Numbered from the stretch's first letter, positions 9,754-19,086 are shown. The stretch is 64,000 bases of DNA from Agrobacterium vitis (GCF_014926405.1 NZ_JACXXJ020000003.1:975001-1039000), one strand, 5' to 3'. The notes: a model not told the origin generated them from the sequence alone. Program-made: numbers and translations.

Positions 9754-10198
9754 GACCAATAATGCGCCGATAGGTACGCCCAAGTACCGAGATCAGCATC
9801 TGATGTTCTTCGTCGGTAATATCGGGAAAGAAATCCCGCGATTGTTTCACGACGAGGGGACGAACACGCTTTGCCAGCGCAGCACCCTTGGGCATGATGA
9901 ACAGGCCTTGGGCACGGTTGTCGTCGTCATCCACCTCGCGGCGCAGGAGTTCCTGCTCTTCCATCTGATCAACCAGCCGCACCATGGCCGAACGATCCTT
10001 CAGGATCAGTTGCGCGATGGCGGAGGACCGGATGCCTGGATGGCTATCGACCAACAACAGCGTGGTGATCTTGCCGGTCCCCTTGGCAACCTCGAGCTTA
10101 CCAAGTTTCTGATCGAGATCGCGGGAAACCGCCATGTTGATCGTACGGATGTAATAGCTGAGGACATTTTCCAGAACATCCAGTTCCACTACCGCCAT
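9749..10198 (-). CDS. MarR-family transcriptional regulator
   Basis: About 149 residues from the ATG at 10198; a GTG at 10249 extends it by 17 residues without a visible ribosome site. The centre has the MarR winged helix (GIRSSAIAQLILKDRSAMVRLVDQMEEQELLRREVDDDDNRA), with the conserved D-x-R wing (DDDDNRA). Long N- and C-terminal helices would form the dimer interface. It precedes the FAD oxidase gene in the same direction and probably controls it, and perhaps the flanking importer, in response to a small molecule. The two genes form a cassette bordered by inverted R2 repeats. Confidence 0.88.
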   Translation of the reverse strand: MAVVELDVLENVLSYYIRTINMAVSRDLDQKLGKLEVAKGTGKITTLLLVDSHPGIRSSAIAQLILKDRSAMVRLVDQMEEQELLRREVDDDDNRAQGLFIMPKGAALAKRVRPLVVKQSRDFFPDITDEEHQMLISVLGRTYRRIIGL

Positions 10199-10249
10199 CT
10201 GGTCGCCCTGTCCCACCGTCGCCCCAAAAACACCCCGCCGCAGAGCCAC

Positions 10250-10591
10250 TCAAGCGAAAGACGCAATTAACCGATTTCCGGTTTACGCCAGAAAACATAG
10301 TTTTGTCAGCTCGTTGAATGCCGGATATTGACGAAAGAGCGTGGGGGCATTCTATCGCCTATTCTTTGCTTGATGGGATTGAACGCCCATTAATGGACAT
10401 TTGCAACTATTTTTTTGCCGCTGAAGATGCAAATTTACGCATCCCGCAATACCGCCCAAAATATAGCCGACCAGCCAGGAGACATGCCCATTCCTGCACG
10501 ATTGGCAAGCAGACGAACCTCGGTCGAAGACAAACGCCCAAGATCGTTTCGAGTTGAAGCTGGGCCAGGCCAATATGGGCATTATACCAAG
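10250..10591. other. Non-coding gap between ATPase and MarR genes
   Basis: I see no convincing gene here. Short open frames lack ribosome sites and recognisable motifs. The start of the MarR transcript must lie in this stretch, but I cannot place its promoter. Repeat R2 begins at its right end. Confidence 0.5.
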
Positions 10592-10661
10592 TCTCGAAGA
10601 TGCTCACGCATCCTCGACTTGAAAAAATCTCAAATGCATCAGAAGCTTGAGATATTTTCAA
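10592..10661 (-). repeat. Dispersed repeat R2, copy 2 (inverted)
   Basis: Reverse complement of the element at 8241-8319: AATATCTCAAG, CTGATGCATTTGAGAT, CGAGGATGC-GTGA-GCATCTTCGA. It is about 7 bp shorter between the two hairpins. It lies after the fused ATPase gene and before MarR. Confidence 0.8.
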
Positions 10662-10665
10662 AGGG

Positions 10666-10700
10666 AATACGAAGGGTCATTTACAATGAGCCTTCGTATT
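10666..10700 (-). other. Strong hairpin overlapping the stop codon of the fused ATPase gene
   Basis: AATACGAAGG and CCTTCGTATT form a perfect outer stem, and TCATT/AATGA an inner stem around a 3-nt loop, separated by one G-G mismatch. The gene's TAA (10699-10701) is partly in the stem. A clean U-tract is absent, so it could be a terminator with weak tail or an mRNA 3' protective structure. Confidence 0.5.
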
Positions 10701-12348
10701 ACACCATCACGGCAGGCTCCCATTCGGTACCGGGAATAGCGGAAACGAGTTGGCGGGTATAGTCATGGGTAGGGTTGCGGAAGATCTGTGAGGGCGGTCC
10801 ATATTCGACAATACGGCCCTTATACATCACCGCGATCTCATCGCAGATCTGACTGGCGACGCGCAGATCATGGGTGATAAAGGCCATGGCCAGTTTCATT
10901 TCCTGCTGCACTTCCGTCAGCAGTTGAAGGATCTGCGCCTGGATCGAAACATCGAGCGCCGAAACGGCTTCATCCGCAACGATCAGCATGGGATTGAACA
11001 TCAATGCGCGGGCTATGCCGATACGCTGCCGCTGGCCGCCTGAAAATTCATGCGGATACCGGTCATAGGCGCCTGCATCGAGACCGACCCGCTCCAGAAG
11101 CCGCATTGCCCGTGTTCGCGCCTCGTGAATGGGCGTCGCCTGCGCCACCGGACCGACGGTTAAGATGCGGCCGATGGTCTGGCGCGGATTGAGGGAGGCG
11201 AAAGGGTCCTGAAAAATCATCTGGATATAGGGCCGCATCGGGCGGAAGGCCTCTTCCGACAGGGGTGCAATATCGCGGCCACCGAAGAGGATTTCGCCGG
11301 AATCGCTGTTCATCAGCTTGACGAGAAGACGACCAAGCGATGATTTCCCCGATCCGGATTCCCCGACAATACCCAGCGTCCGGCCTTTGGCGATCGTGAA
11401 GGAGACATCATCGACCGCCTTGATCACCCGGCCCTTCGACAGGAAACCTGAACCTGTGCCATAGGTCTTGCAGAGATTGCGGGCCTCCAGAACAACAGGG
11501 GTATCCGTCTCATTGTCGCGGTCGGTGGCGCGCATGCGTGGCACGGCGGCGATCAGCCGTTGCGTATAGGGATGATCAGGGTTTTTCAGCACCACGGATG
11601 CCGGCCCTTGTTCGACGACATGCCCCTTTTCCATGACAATCACACGGTCGGCAATCTCGGCCACCACGCCAAAATCATGGGTGATGAACATCACGCTCAT
11701 TTGCTTGCGGCGCTGGATAGACGCGATCAATTCAAGGATCTGCGCCTGTGTCGTCACATCAAGGGCGGTGGTCGGCTCGTCGGCGATCAACACCTTCGGT
11801 TCAAGCGCGAGCGCCATGGCAATCATCACGCGCTGTCGTTGACCGCCGGACAATCGGAAGGGATATTGATGCTGCATCAGTTCCGGGTCCGGCAGCCCCA
11901 CTTCGGTAATCAGCTCGAGAACGCGGACCCGGCGCTCCTGCTGCGTGCCAATGTCATGGGCTTCCATGACCTCGGCGATCTGATCGCCCACGGTCATCAG
12001 GGGATTGAGCGCCGACAACGGGTCCTGGAAGATCATTGAAACGACACGGCCACGCAACGCGCGCAAGGTGGCGTCATCGGCACCGACCAGTTCCTGGCCC
12101 TCCAGCATGATGCTGCCGGATACAATGTGGAGAGACTGCGCCAGAAGTCCCATCGTGGCATTGGCCGTCACGGATTTACCCGAGCCGGACTCGCCGATAA
12201 TGCAGAGAATTTCTCCAGCCTTCAGGTCGAAGGACATATCTTCCACTGCATATCGGCGGTCCATGCCCGGCGGCAAGCCGACAGTCAATCCTTGCACGGA
12301 CAGCAGCTTACCTGCCTCGCTTGCATCGTCTTGAACAGATTTCGGCAT
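10699..12348 (-). CDS. Fused dipeptide ABC transporter ATPase (DppD-DppF type, two domains)
   Basis: 549 residues with two complete nucleotide-binding domains. The first has Walker A GESGSGKS near residue 53, signature LSGGQRQRV and Walker B VLIADEP. The second has GESGSGKS near 325, signature FSGGQRQRIGIARAL and LIVADEA. Each ends with the oligopeptide-type C-terminal zone (the second with HDYTRQLVSAIPG). The neighbouring operon (12435-15914) already has two single ATPases, so this one is surplus there. It probably energises the importer at 4393-8137, which has none. An 86-nt gap separates it from the ATPase gene upstream. The missing next-door permeases are best explained by insertion of the MarR/oxidase cassette. 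Confidence 0.88.
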   Translation of the reverse strand: MPKSVQDDASEAGKLLSVQGLTVGLPPGMDRRYAVEDMSFDLKAGEILCIIGESGSGKSVTANATMGLLAQSLHIVSGSIMLEGQELVGADDATLRALRGRVVSMIFQDPLSALNPLMTVGDQIAEVMEAHDIGTQQERRVRVLELITEVGLPDPELMQHQYPFRLSGGQRQRVMIAMALALEPKVLIADEPTTALDVTTQAQILELIASIQRRKQMSVMFITHDFGVVAEIADRVIVMEKGHVVEQGPASVVLKNPDHPYTQRLIAAVPRMRATDRDNETDTPVVLEARNLCKTYGTGSGFLSKGRVIKAVDDVSFTIAKGRTLGIVGESGSGKSSLGRLLVKLMNSDSGEILFGGRDIAPLSEEAFRPMRPYIQMIFQDPFASLNPRQTIGRILTVGPVAQATPIHEARTRAMRLLERVGLDAGAYDRYPHEFSGGQRQRIGIARALMFNPMLIVADEAVSALDVSIQAQILQLLTEVQQEMKLAMAFITHDLRVASQICDEIAVMYKGRIVEYGPPSQIFRNPTHDYTRQLVSAIPGTEWEPAVMV

Positions 12349-12434
12349 GAGTTACCCCTTATTGTTGCGCGTCACGTTCTTTTGAAAAGACAGATGCAAA
12401 AAAGATGCCGTAACGCCGCAGGGTCCCCAATCCA

Positions 12435-13319
12435 TTACATAGGGCTATGCGCCAAGACCCAATGGCCGGGCGAAACCGCCTCATAGGGATCATCATCATT
12501 ATGGATGGGGAGCGAAACGGGCGTGCGTCGCTCACCGCTACGGCGGCGGCCAAGGCGAGGAACGGCTTCAAGCAGGCTCTTCGTGTAAGGATGCCGGGCA
12601 TTTTCAACGATCGCTTCGACCGGACCATATTCCACGATGCGACCATGATGCATCACGGCGACCCGGTCGCAGAGATGGGCAACGACTGCCATGTCATGCG
12701 AGATGAACAGGTAGGAGAGAAAATTCTCTTTCTGCAAATCGGCCAGAAGGTCGAGAATCTGGGCCTGAATACTGACATCAAGGGCAGAAACGGGTTCATC
12801 GGCAATCACCACCTGCGGCCCTGGCGCAAGTGCACGGGCAATGGCGATACGTTGACGCTGGCCGCCGGAAAACTCATGCGGATAGCGATCCGCATAGTCC
12901 CGCTTGAGCCCAACTTTCTCCAGGAGATCCGCAACGCTCTCGCCGATTTCTTTCCAATTGGCGACGCCAGTGGCGTAGATCCCCTCCCCGATCTGGCGAC
13001 CGATCTTCAGTCTGGGATTGAGAGAGGAATATGGATCCTGAAAGATCATCTGACAATGGCGAAACGCCTCACGGCGCAGCGGCGCTGAAAGACCGGCAAT
13101 ATCGGTGCCGCCGATGCGGATCGTGCCTTTATCAGCGGTTTCAAGCCCGACGGCGATACGGCCCAGCGTCGATTTACCGGAACCGCTTTCGCCGATCACC
13201 CCGAGCGTTTCGCCGCGCCCGAGACTGAGAGACACACCGTTGAGCGCCCTCACCTCTCGCCCGTTCGCGGAAAATACCTTGCGGATAGTCTCAAGGGCCA
13301 GGATTGGTTCTGTGGTCAT
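12435..13319 (-). CDS. Peptide-type ABC transporter ATP-binding protein (DppF/OppF family)
   Basis: 294 residues, one nucleotide-binding domain: Walker A GESGSGKS near residue 39, signature FSGGQRQRIAIARAL, Walker B VVIADEPVSALD. The C-terminal tail carries the family's NARHPYTKSLLEAVPRL segment. The start overlaps the stop of the DppD-like gene by 4 nt (ATGA). Together with that protein it drives import through the permeases at 14146 and 14991. Confidence 0.9.
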   Translation of the reverse strand: MTTEPILALETIRKVFSANGREVRALNGVSLSLGRGETLGVIGESGSGKSTLGRIAVGLETADKGTIRIGGTDIAGLSAPLRREAFRHCQMIFQDPYSSLNPRLKIGRQIGEGIYATGVANWKEIGESVADLLEKVGLKRDYADRYPHEFSGGQRQRIAIARALAPGPQVVIADEPVSALDVSIQAQILDLLADLQKENFLSYLFISHDMAVVAHLCDRVAVMHHGRIVEYGPVEAIVENARHPYTKSLLEAVPRLGRRRSGERRTPVSLPIHNDDDPYEAVSPGHWVLAHSPM

Positions 13320-14149
13320 CTGGCATTGGCCTTTGTCTTGTCGCGGCGCTGCTGCATGGCCCGTTCGACGGTCAGATGCGAGGCCAGCAACGCTTTGGTA
13401 TAGTCATGCTGCGGCGCAGATAGAATTTGCGCGACCGGGCCTGTTTCAACGATGCGCCCACCGCGCATGACCGCGACACGATCCGCCGTTTCGGCAACCA
13501 CACCGATGTCATGGGTGATCAACAGAATGCCTGACCCGTGGCGCAGTTTGAGATCAACAAGCAGATCCAGCACCTGCGCCTGGACTGTCACGTCAAGTGC
13601 TGTGGTCGGCTCATCGGCAATCAGCACGCCGGGTTTCAGGGTCAGGGCAGCGGCAATCATCACACGCTGGCGCATACCGCCGGACAGTTGATGCGGATAC
13701 TGACCGAGAATGCGCCGGGGTTCGGGAATACGGACATCCTCAAGAGCGGCAATGGCCTGCTCCAGCGCCAGACGACGCGCCATACCCTTATGGCGGATCA
13801 AGCCTTCGCTCATCTGGCGGCCTATGGTCAGGACCGGATTGAGCGACGTCATCGGCTCCTGGAAGATCATGCCGATTTTGGCGCCACGCACATCTTCCAT
13901 GTCCCGGCGCTGGAGCCCTGCAATATTCTGCCCGTCGATCTCGATTGTGCCTGACATTGTCCCCGCCTCGGGCAGAAGACGCATGATCGACAGCGACGTC
14001 ATGCTCTTGCCGCTGCCGGATTCGCCGACAAGGGCGAGGATCTCTCCCCGGGCAAGGTCGAACCCGACACCGTCGACAGCGGCGAACGGCCCTTGTCTGG
14101 TGGGGAAGGCAACCGTCAGATCGCGGACTCGCAGATAAGGTTGCGTCAT
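13316..14149 (-). CDS. Peptide-type ABC transporter ATP-binding protein (DppD/OppD family)
   Basis: 277 residues: Walker A GESGSGKS near residue 37, signature [15 protein letters not shown] (the GGMRQRV form is typical of DppD), Walker [13 protein letters not shown]. It overlaps both neighbours by 4 nt, so DppC, DppD and DppF are translationally coupled. The protein is slightly shorter than classical DppD (about 325 residues) and lacks the C-terminal cysteine cluster that carries an iron-sulfur site in some members. Confidence 0.9.
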   Translation of the reverse strand: MTQPYLRVRDLTVAFPTRQGPFAAVDGVGFDLARGEILALVGESGSGKSMTSLSIMRLLPEAGTMSGTIEIDGQNIAGLQRRDMEDVRGAKIGMIFQEPMTSLNPVLTIGRQMSEGLIRHKGMARRLALEQAIAALEDVRIPEPRRILGQYPHQLSGGMRQRVMIAAALTLKPGVLIADEPTTALDVTVQAQVLDLLVDLKLRHGSGILLITHDIGVVAETADRVAVMRGGRIVETGPVAQILSAPQHDYTKALLASHLTVERAMQQRRDKTKANAR

Positions 14150-14994
14150 GGCCTTGCCTTTCGGCGGGGGTCGATGAGGTCCCTGAGACTGTCACCGATC
14201 AGATTGAAGGAAAGGACGGTGAGGCAGATCGCCAATCCCGGAAAGATCAATATCCACGGGGCTTTGGTGATATAATTGCGCCCCGAGGCAAGGATAGCGC
14301 CCCATTCAGGCGATGGCGGCTGGACCCCAAGCCCCAGAAACGACAGTCCGGCGGCGGACAGGATGGCGGACGAAAATCCGAGTGTTGCCATAACGATCAG
14401 GCTTTGCACGATATTCGGCATGACATGGACACGGACCAGCCGCGCGGACCGGGTGCCTGCAAGTCTGGCGGCCTCGACATAGGGTTTTGCCCGCTCGGCA
14501 GCCGCAAGGCCGTAGGCCACCCGCGCATAAAAGGGAACGAGGCTGATGGCAATTGCCAGCGTTGCGTTCTCTATTCCAGGCCCGAGGAAAGCCACCAGCG
14601 CAAGGGCGATCAACGTATCGGGAAACGAATAGAGCACATCGATAAGCCGCAACAGCAAAGCCTCAACAAGCCGGCCACCGAAAGCGGCGATCAGACCGAT
14701 GAGACCGCCGATCACCAGACCGCTGACGACAGCGCTGAGGCCGATGCCAAGCGACAACCGCCCGCCGAGCAGCACGCGGCTGAAAAGGTCGCGGCCAAAT
14801 TCGTCGGTTCCGAAAAGATGCGCTGCCGATGGCGCCGACAACCGGGGCCCTGACGCCATCCTCATCGGATCAAACGGAGCAATATAGGATGACAGCAGAG
14901 AAAGCAGCACGATGACAAGTGCCAAGGCCAGCCCTATCGTCACACTGACAGGCAATCTGAGAGAAAACATGCTGCGTTTTGCGATGCTGGTCAT
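14146..14994 (-). CDS. Peptide-type ABC transporter permease (DppC/OppC family)
   Basis: 282 residues with the OppC arrangement: an N-terminal helix, then APSAAHLFGTDEFGRDLFSRVLLGGRLS before the permease core, and an EAA loop (AKPYVEAARLAGTRSARLVRVHVMPN). It overlaps the DppB-like gene upstream and the DppD-like gene downstream by 4 nt each. It is a paralogue of the protein at 4393. Membrane partner of the gene at 14991. Confidence 0.9.
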   Translation of the reverse strand: MTSIAKRSMFSLRLPVSVTIGLALALVIVLLSLLSSYIAPFDPMRMASGPRLSAPSAAHLFGTDEFGRDLFSRVLLGGRLSLGIGLSAVVSGLVIGGLIGLIAAFGGRLVEALLLRLIDVLYSFPDTLIALALVAFLGPGIENATLAIAISLVPFYARVAYGLAAAERAKPYVEAARLAGTRSARLVRVHVMPNIVQSLIVMATLGFSSAILSAAGLSFLGLGVQPPSPEWGAILASGRNYITKAPWILIFPGLAICLTVLSFNLIGDSLRDLIDPRRKARP

Positions 14995-15914
14995 CTTTGC
15001 CTCATGCGGGGATCAAGAAAGCCGTAGAGAATGTCGATCAGCATCGAAACGATGACAACCGAACTGGCGAAGACAACAATGAAGCCCTGGATCATCGGAT
15101 AGTCACGCTCCAGCATGGCCTGGACGGCCAGGCGGCCGATGCCATTCCACGAAAAGACGTTCTCGATGATCACCTGACCGCCGAGGAGATAGGCAAAGAC
15201 CAGCCCGACCACCGTGACGATACTGATCAACGCCGGCTTCAGGGCATGAACCAAAAGTACCTGATATTCACGAAGCCCGCGCGCACGGGCCGTGCGAATA
15301 TAATCCTCGGCCAGGACCTCGACGAGGGCGGAGCGCGTCATGCGCGCCACCAGGGCGCAGTAGGTCAGACCCAGGGTCAAGGCTGGCAGGATAATGTTGC
15401 GCAAACCCGAACCCGCGACTGGCAACCAGCCGAGCTTCAGCGAAAACACCTGGATCATGATCAGCCCTAACCAGAAACCGGGGATGGAGACACCCAGCAC
15501 CGCAATCACCATGACCGCCGTATCGGTCAGCTTTCCGCGGTGAATTGCCGCCAGAAAACCAAGCGGTATGCCGATGGCAAGCGCAACGCCGAGCCCCGAA
15601 ACCGCCAGAACAAAGGTGTTCGGCAACCGCTGGAGCAGCAATCTTGCGACAGGTTCGTTGCCGCGGATTGTCATGCCAAGATCACCCTGGAAAACGTGCA
15701 AGGTATAGAGCCCCACCTGCTGCCATACCGGCAGATCAAGCCCCAGCCTGGCCCGCATTTGCGCCATCGCTTCCGGACTTGCGGTTACGGACTGCGCCAT
15801 CATCGCGGTGACCGGATCGCCAGGGACGATATGGATGAGAATGCCCGACAGGATAATGACAGACACAACCGTTGCCAGAGCAATGAGCAGCCGTTTTAAA
15901 ATGAGAACAAGCAT
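14991..15914 (-). CDS. Peptide-type ABC transporter permease (DppB/OppB family)
   Basis: 307 residues, starting with the hydrophobic MLVLILKRLLIALATVVSV helix characteristic of DppB, followed by HIVPGDPVTAMM and the EAA loop (EDYIRTARARGLREYQVLLVH). It is the first permease gene after the binding protein at 16071, from which it is separated by repeat R1. Paralogue of the protein at 5316. Cargo unknown; the amidase at the head of the operon suggests an amide or short peptide. Confidence 0.9.
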   Translation of the reverse strand: MLVLILKRLLIALATVVSVIILSGILIHIVPGDPVTAMMAQSVTASPEAMAQMRARLGLDLPVWQQVGLYTLHVFQGDLGMTIRGNEPVARLLLQRLPNTFVLAVSGLGVALAIGIPLGFLAAIHRGKLTDTAVMVIAVLGVSIPGFWLGLIMIQVFSLKLGWLPVAGSGLRNIILPALTLGLTYCALVARMTRSALVEVLAEDYIRTARARGLREYQVLLVHALKPALISIVTVVGLVFAYLLGGQVIIENVFSWNGIGRLAVQAMLERDYPMIQGFIVVFASSVVIVSMLIDILYGFLDPRMRQR

Positions 15915-15948
15915 TGGAACCCGTCTGTATCGGAAGGCTGCCCCGGCC

Positions 15949-16047
15949 TACAGCGCCGTGCGCAATATATGGCGCACCGCGCTGTAGTTCGTTATATATG
16001 CTGCATAATTTTCTCTTTAAACCGATTCCGGTTTAAAGAATGATGCA
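15949..16047 (+). repeat. Dispersed intergenic repeat R1, copy 2 (RIME-like)
   Basis: 99 bp, nearly identical to 6331-6434. It shares TACAGCGCCGTGCGC, ATATATGGCGCAC, GCTGTAG, GCATAATTTTCTCTTTAAA and TTTAAAGAATGATGCA. The second palindrome is perfect here (CTTTAAACCG-ATTC-CGGTTTAAAG). It has the same orientation and relative place as copy 1: directly after a DppA-like gene and before the DppB-like gene. Confidence 0.85.
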
Positions 16048-16070
16048 GTAGCCGGAGCAGCGATTCCCCA

Positions 16071-17624
16071 TTATGGCTTGACGCTTACGTCGTTGAAAAG
16101 CAGCGAGACCATGAAGCCCATCTTGAAGCCATCGACTTTCGATGTCGATGCCATCAACCAGCCCCAACCAGGCGACAGCAGCGGGATCGCATAGGCATTC
16201 TGCATCAGATATTTTTCAATATCATGGATCTTGGCGGCCCGTGCATCACCTGAAAGCTTGCGCTGCTCGTCCAGCATGCCGTCGAGGTCGGCGTTGATGC
16301 CCATATTGACGAAGCCGGGACGTTTCCAAAGGAAAGTGAGGTAGTCCGGATCGACACCCGACATGCCCATGGTCCAGACGGCAGGTTCGCCATCGGTGCG
16401 TTCGTTGACGCCTTTCATATAGTCGAAATAAGCGGCCACTTCGCGGGTCTCGATCTCGGCCTGAACGCCGATGGCCGCCAGATCCTGCTGCATGATCTGG
16501 TGCATCTGGTCCCAGCCCGGCAGCTTGTGAACGAGAAGCTTCACCTTCAGCGGTTTTTCCGGCGTGTAGCCCGCCTTGGCCATCAAAGCCTTGGCGGCTT
16601 CGGGGTCAAATTTGACGCCCCAGGTGGCGCAAAGTGCCTCATCGGTCGAGAACAGGTTCGGTGCCACAGGGCAATTGGCGGTGTTGACGAGGCCTTCAAA
16701 GGCAATCGACGCGTAGGCGTCGCGGTTCATTGCCATGCCGATCGCCTTGCGGATATCCGGATTGTCGAGCGGCTTGATCTTCCAGGTGAAGGCGGCCAGC
16801 ATTTGCTGGCCGGACAGGTCTGCTGCGTAGACCTTGAAATTGCTGTCGGCCTTCAGGTCGGCGGCTTCTTCCAGAGATGGCTCGACCATATCGACTTCGC
16901 CGGAGCGCAGGGCGGCCATTCTGGCCACCGCTTCCGGAATGACCTTGAAGGTCAGCATGTCGATATGCGGTTTGCCGGGGTTTTCGATCAGTGGGTTGGC
17001 GTTCTGGTAATCGGCATTCGCCTCCAGCTGGATGCTGTCATTGCGGGTCCAGTTGACGAATTTAAACGGGCCGGTGCCAATCGGCTTGAATTCCTTGGCC
17101 GCTGCCGAGGACGGGCAGATAAAACCCGCCTGGATGCTGGTCAGGAAGGATGTGAAGGGACCATAGGGTTCGGACAGAGTGACTTTCAGCACCTTGCCCT
17201 CGACGCTGCTTTTGGTAATTGGGCCCCAGGCCGAGAGGTTCGGATTGACGGTCGCAGGATCAAGCGCCCGATCCAGGCTGGCCTTGGCCGCCGCCGCATC
17301 AAACGTGCTGCCATCGTGGCATTTAATGCCATCGCGGATGGTGAAATCATAGGATTTGCCATCCGGTGCCATCGTCCAGGCACTGGCCAGGCCCGGATGG
17401 ACGGAACCGTCCTTGGCCATCGTCAGCAATGTATCGAAGATCAGGTTGGTGATCTGCAAGGACTGTGTCGTGCTTGCCTTTTGCGGATCGAGGCCATCGG
17501 CATCGACAGAGCGCGCAACAGTCAGCTCGGCAGCGCTGGCTGAAAACCCGGTGAGAGCTGCGGCAAGTACGACCACGGCAGCGGTGCTGCGGGCAAGCGG
17601 GGATTTGTCTGGTTTGTGGTTCAT
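16071..17624 (-). CDS. Peptide-type ABC transporter substrate-binding protein (DppA family)
   Basis: 517 residues from the ATG at 17624 (AAAGGGA upstream). The open frame extends further upstream, but that part has no family similarity and overlaps the amidase. A Sec signal peptide (STAAVVVLAAALTGFSASAAE) ends near residue 32. The mature protein is of the SBP_bac_5 family, with LTVARSVDADGLDPQ, IRDGIKCHDGSTFDAAAAKASLDRALD and GTGPFKFVNW. It supplies cargo to the permeases at 14991 and 14146. It differs clearly from the Tat-exported paralogue at 6443, so the two systems are not a simple recent duplication. Confidence 0.9.
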   Translation of the reverse strand: MNHKPDKSPLARSTAAVVVLAAALTGFSASAAELTVARSVDADGLDPQKASTTQSLQITNLIFDTLLTMAKDGSVHPGLASAWTMAPDGKSYDFTIRDGIKCHDGSTFDAAAAKASLDRALDPATVNPNLSAWGPITKSSVEGKVLKVTLSEPYGPFTSFLTSIQAGFICPSSAAAKEFKPIGTGPFKFVNWTRNDSIQLEANADYQNANPLIENPGKPHIDMLTFKVIPEAVARMAALRSGEVDMVEPSLEEAADLKADSNFKVYAADLSGQQMLAAFTWKIKPLDNPDIRKAIGMAMNRDAYASIAFEGLVNTANCPVAPNLFSTDEALCATWGVKFDPEAAKALMAKAGYTPEKPLKVKLLVHKLPGWDQMHQIMQQDLAAIGVQAEIETREVAAYFDYMKGVNERTDGEPAVWTMGMSGVDPDYLTFLWKRPGFVNMGINADLDGMLDEQRKLSGDARAAKIHDIEKYLMQNAYAIPLLSPGWGWLMASTSKVDGFKMGFMVSLLFNDVSVKP

Positions 17625-17664
17625 GCATCGTTCCCTTTGTTTTGTATTTTTATGCGTTTCAGTT

Positions 17665-19086
17665 TCATGCGACCGAAATCTGCGGTCGTCGATGGCTCCA
17701 TGGACGAGCGACCTCGAGCTGCGCGGCAAGTCTGAACAACAAACCTTCGCCAGTCGGTGCAGCCGCAAACTGAACGCCAATCGGCAGGCATTCGTCGTTC
17801 CAGACGAGCGGCACCGACATGGCCGGTGATCCATTGACGTTGAAGATATGCGTATAAGGCATCCACGACAGATAAAACGCATAGTGTCCGCGCATCGAGG
17901 TCGATGCGGGGAAAGCCTCATGCGGAAGCGGTGGCTGGGCTAGCGTTGGCGACAGGAAGACATCAAAGGTTTCGAATGTCGAGGAGACGGCTGAGGCCAC
18001 CTCATGCAGGCGCGTCGTGGCGATATTGACATCAACCGCGCTGATGCGGTTTCCAGCCTCGATCATGTCCCACAGCATCTGCGGAAAATCATCCTGCGTC
18101 AGCTTGCGCCCGAGGACGCCTTCCTCAAGACGCATGTCGGTTGCGTATTCGGCGAGAATATAGGTCTCAAAAGCATCCCAGCCGTCATCAGGCAAGTCGA
18201 TATCGAAGGGCTCGCAATGATGACCCAGGCTCTCAAGCAGCTTGACGGTCTCGGCGACCGCAGCCTTGCAATCAGCATGGGTTTCTGCGCCGTAAGGCGC
18301 CCTGGTCGAAACGGCAATTCTCAGCTTGCCGGGATCGCGTCCCACCTCGTCCGCGAATTGACCCCCTGCGGGACTGTTGAAGAATTGCCCTCTATGCGGT
18401 CCGGCGGTCGCATCGAGAAGGGCGGCGCTATCGCGGACGGAGCGGGTTAGCGCATGTTCCACCAGCATGCCCTGCCAGGTGCTTCCCGCAGGTGCAACCG
18501 GATTGCGGCCCCGGCTCGGCTTCATGCCGAAACATCCACAGACGGAGGATGGCACACGGATCGAACCGCCGCCGTCATTGCCGTGACCCATTGGCACGAT
18601 GCCCGCCGCAACTGCCGCTGCGGTGCCACCGCTGGACGTCCCCGCCGTGCGACCCGGATTCCATGGATTATTGGTGACGCCATGCGCCCGCGAACGGGTC
18701 GTCCAGTCCATGGCCAGCTCCGGCACAGCCGTCTTGGCAAAAGTGACAAGCCCGGCCTTCTTGAAGCGGCGCACCAATTCGCTGTCTTGCTGCGGCGTGA
18801 CAGCGGCGCGCGGCGGCCATCCGGCCCCCGTGGGCTGCCCGGCGTAATGCGCGGTGAGGTCCTTCAGAACGAAAGGGACGCCTTTGAACGGGCCATCCTT
18901 CAGCTCTTCCTTTATGAAGCGGCGAGCTTCGTCTTCGAATGTTGCGACAATGGCGTTCAATGCGGGATTGGTCGCCGCCACGCCGGCAAGCGCGGTTTCC
19001 AGCAGTTCGGTTGGCTGAACGTCTCCCTTTCTAACAAGCTCTGCCAGCCCAGTCGCATCATAGGTTCGATATTCGCTTAACTGCAA
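17665..19086 (-). CDS. Amidase (amidase-signature family)
   Basis: 473 residues. The Ser-cis-Ser-Lys catalytic triad of the family is visible: Lys in FVLKDLT, Ser in GGGSIRVPSS and the nucleophile in GTSSGGTAAAVAAG. I place the start at a TTG (19086) because GGAGG lies 8 nt upstream; the only longer frame would begin inside that ribosome site. There is no signal peptide, so it is cytoplasmic. It heads the operon, 40 nt before the binding-protein gene, and most likely hydrolyses the amide bond of the imported compound to release ammonia or an amine. It is related to GatA, but no gatB or gatC is nearby, so a tRNA-amidotransferase role is unlikely. Confidence 0.88.
   Translation of the reverse strand: MQLSEYRTYDATGLAELVRKGDVQPTELLETALAGVAATNPALNAIVATFEDEARRFIKEELKDGPFKGVPFVLKDLTAHYAGQPTGAGWPPRAAVTPQQDSELVRRFKKAGLVTFAKTAVPELAMDWTTRSRAHGVTNNPWNPGRTAGTSSGGTAAAVAAGIVPMGHGNDGGGSIRVPSSVCGCFGMKPSRGRNPVAPAGSTWQGMLVEHALTRSVRDSAALLDATAGPHRGQFFNSPAGGQFADEVGRDPGKLRIAVSTRAPYGAETHADCKAAVAETVKLLESLGHHCEPFDIDLPDDGWDAFETYILAEYATDMRLEEGVLGRKLTQDDFPQMLWDMIEAGNRISAVDVNIATTRLHEVASAVSSTFETFDVFLSPTLAQPPLPHEAFPASTSMRGHYAFYLSWMPYTHIFNVNGSPAMSVPLVWNDECLPIGVQFAAAPTGEGLLFRLAAQLEVARPWSHRRPQISVA

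Noticed and set aside
8241..10661. MarR/oxidase cassette as a transposon with R2 as terminal inverted repeats
   Set aside because: No transposase and no target-site duplication seen; R2 copies are hairpin elements of unequal length, more like dispersed repeats than transposon ends.
10318..10762. Short open frames in the gap before MarR
   Set aside because: No ribosome sites, no similarity, and they run through the R2 hairpins.
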